Positions 63,365-64,000 of a stretch of DNA of 64,000 bases are shown here, one piece after another (within the stretch, counting starts at the first letter, position 1; the number at the start of each line of letters is the position of its first letter). Made by a program: the position numbers and the translations under genes. The notes under the pieces are model-generated. The model had not been told where the DNA came from. It saw only the letters and a list, made by a program, of their open reading frames with translations, and ran no database searches. This DNA is from Actinomyces naeslundii. Its GTDB lineage: Bacteria > Actinomycetota > Actinomycetes > Actinomycetales > Actinomycetaceae. The stretch covers positions 27,618 through 91,617 of the forward strand of contig NZ_MSRR01000024.1 in assembly GCF_001956585.1 (NCBI RefSeq), written 5' to 3'.

Positions 63365-63441
63365 GCCTCCGTAGCCCAATTGGCAGAGGCATCCGACTCA
63401 AAATCGGAGTGTTGTGGGTTCGAATCCCACCGGAGGTACCA
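63365..63441 (+). tRNA. tRNA-Leu (anticodon CAA), short variable arm
   Basis: Acceptor GCCTCCG pairs with CGGAGGT (G1-U72 wobble), anticodon stem TCCGA/TCGGA with loop CTCAAAA gives CAA, T-arm GTGGGTTCGAATCCCAC, discriminator A, CCA encoded. Total 77 nt, so it has a short variable loop (GTGTT) rather than the long arm normal for tRNA-Leu. The anticodon assigns leucine (UUG). Confidence 0.88.
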
Positions 63442-63496
63442 GCAATCCCCTACCCGACCCCGTCCCAGGACAGACCGGGTCAGATGGAGAACACCT

Positions 63497-63895
63497 TTGA
63501 GCACGACGTGGGTCTCACTGTACGAAGCGGCCAAGGCTGTTCAGCATCCTCGTAACGTGTCCTCATATATCGAGGCGGGCGGTGTCGCGGCTGCAGTGGA
63601 GTCGTCCTCCGGAAGAATCTATACGGGTGTCTGCGTGGATACGGCCTGCACACTGGGAATCTGTGCCGAGCGCAACGCGATACTCAACATGATCACCAAC
63701 GGTGAGGACACGATTTGGCGTGTTCTGACCATCATGCGCGATGGCTGTACCGGTCCGCCTTGTGGAGCGTGTCGAGAAATGATGACGCAGCTGATGCCGA
63801 GCCGGTTCGGCGCTATCGAGGTGATGATCGACTACGTCGCGGGGAAGACGATGACTCTTGCCGACCTGACTCCCCAGTGGTGGCTACGTCGCTGA
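63497..63895 (+). CDS. Cytidine-deaminase-family protein
   Basis: 132 residues. The zinc site is CAERNAILN (Cys ligand and catalytic Glu) plus PPCGACREMM (two Cys ligands), as in tetrameric cytidine deaminases and blasticidin-S-deaminase-like enzymes. Start is TTG 63497, with GGAGA 8 nt upstream; no ATG fits the frame. It would deaminate cytidine or an analogue; substrate class is inferred. Expressed just after tRNA-Leu. Confidence 0.83.
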   Translation: MSTTWVSLYEAAKAVQHPRNVSSYIEAGGVAAAVESSSGRIYTGVCVDTACTLGICAERNAILNMITNGEDTIWRVLTIMRDGCTGPPCGACREMMTQLMPSRFGAIEVMIDYVAGKTMTLADLTPQWWLRR

Positions 63896-64000
63896 AGCTG
63901 TGACCGGGAAACTCCGCCCGGCGGGTCCCTTGCCTCACCGATTTCTCAGTGGGAAGCAGGTGCCGGAACAACGTCGTCCTGAACCGCGGAGAGGGGCCTC

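Noticed and set aside
63896..64000. Start of another gene after the deaminase
   Set aside because: No start codon with coding character is visible in the last 105 nt.

Overview
The window reads as chromosomal DNA of a high-GC actinobacterium, most likely an oral-type Actinomyces or a close relative. The signs are the actinobacterial gene order around secG-tpiA-pgk-gap-whiA-yvcK-rapZ-uvrC, xerD-parA-scpA-scpB-rluB-tyrA-cmk/der and coaE-rpsA-polA-pdtaR, a cytidylate kinase-Der fusion, a ParA/ScpAB block, an ANTAR-type response regulator and an LAxTG sortase-type cell-wall signal. Species assignment is an inference; no rRNA is present.

Region by region: 1-5.2 kb holds the end of opcA and pgl (oxidative pentose phosphate pathway), a secreted HNH nuclease, an S4 RNA-binding protein, tRNA-Pro, a cell-wall CAP protein and a HAD hydrolase. 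5.2-10.4 kb holds a pgi-GNAT-rhodanese operon, a divergent AraC regulator/VOC protein pair and an LtrA membrane protein. 10.5-18.6 kb is a minus-strand housekeeping run (cmk-der, tyrA, rluB, scpB, scpA, parA, xerD, secG) with many 4-nt overlaps. 18.8-25.5 kb carries lower glycolysis (tpiA, pgk, gap) followed by whiA, yvcK and rapZ. 25.6-31.7 kb is an accessory stretch placed between rapZ and uvrC: purT, a beta-glucoside PTS operon with a BglG antiterminator and its RNA target, and a small molybdopterin-binding protein. 31.7-34.5 kb holds uvrC and four tRNA genes. 34.6-44.9 kb holds an FAD oxidoreductase plus ECF41-type sigma factor, a eukaryote-like UGPase, a large DUF2339-like membrane protein, uvrA, a YciI protein and a methyltransferase.

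45-51.7 kb is the most distinctive regulatory region: a P-type ATPase and a TerC protein behind what looks like a yybP-ykoY (Mn2+) riboswitch, then arcA and arcD for arginine deimination and arginine/ornithine exchange. 52-64 kb returns to conserved genes: uvrB, coaE, an unrecognised TPR-like protein, rpsA, polA, a hotdog thioesterase, an ANTAR response regulator, a tRNA-Leu(CAA) of short form, and a cytidine-deaminase-family protein.

Together the window supplies central carbon metabolism, the complete UvrABC excision system plus DNA polymerase I, chromosome segregation, and cell-envelope functions, with interspersed niche genes for beta-glucoside use, arginine catabolism and probable manganese export. 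I found no CRISPR array, insertion sequence, prophage or integrative element, and no convincing wholly new multi-gene system. The best candidates for follow-up are the riboswitch-terC-ATPase operon, the xerD gene with no canonical start codon, the palindrome in front of arcD and the unrecognised 581-residue protein beside rpsA.
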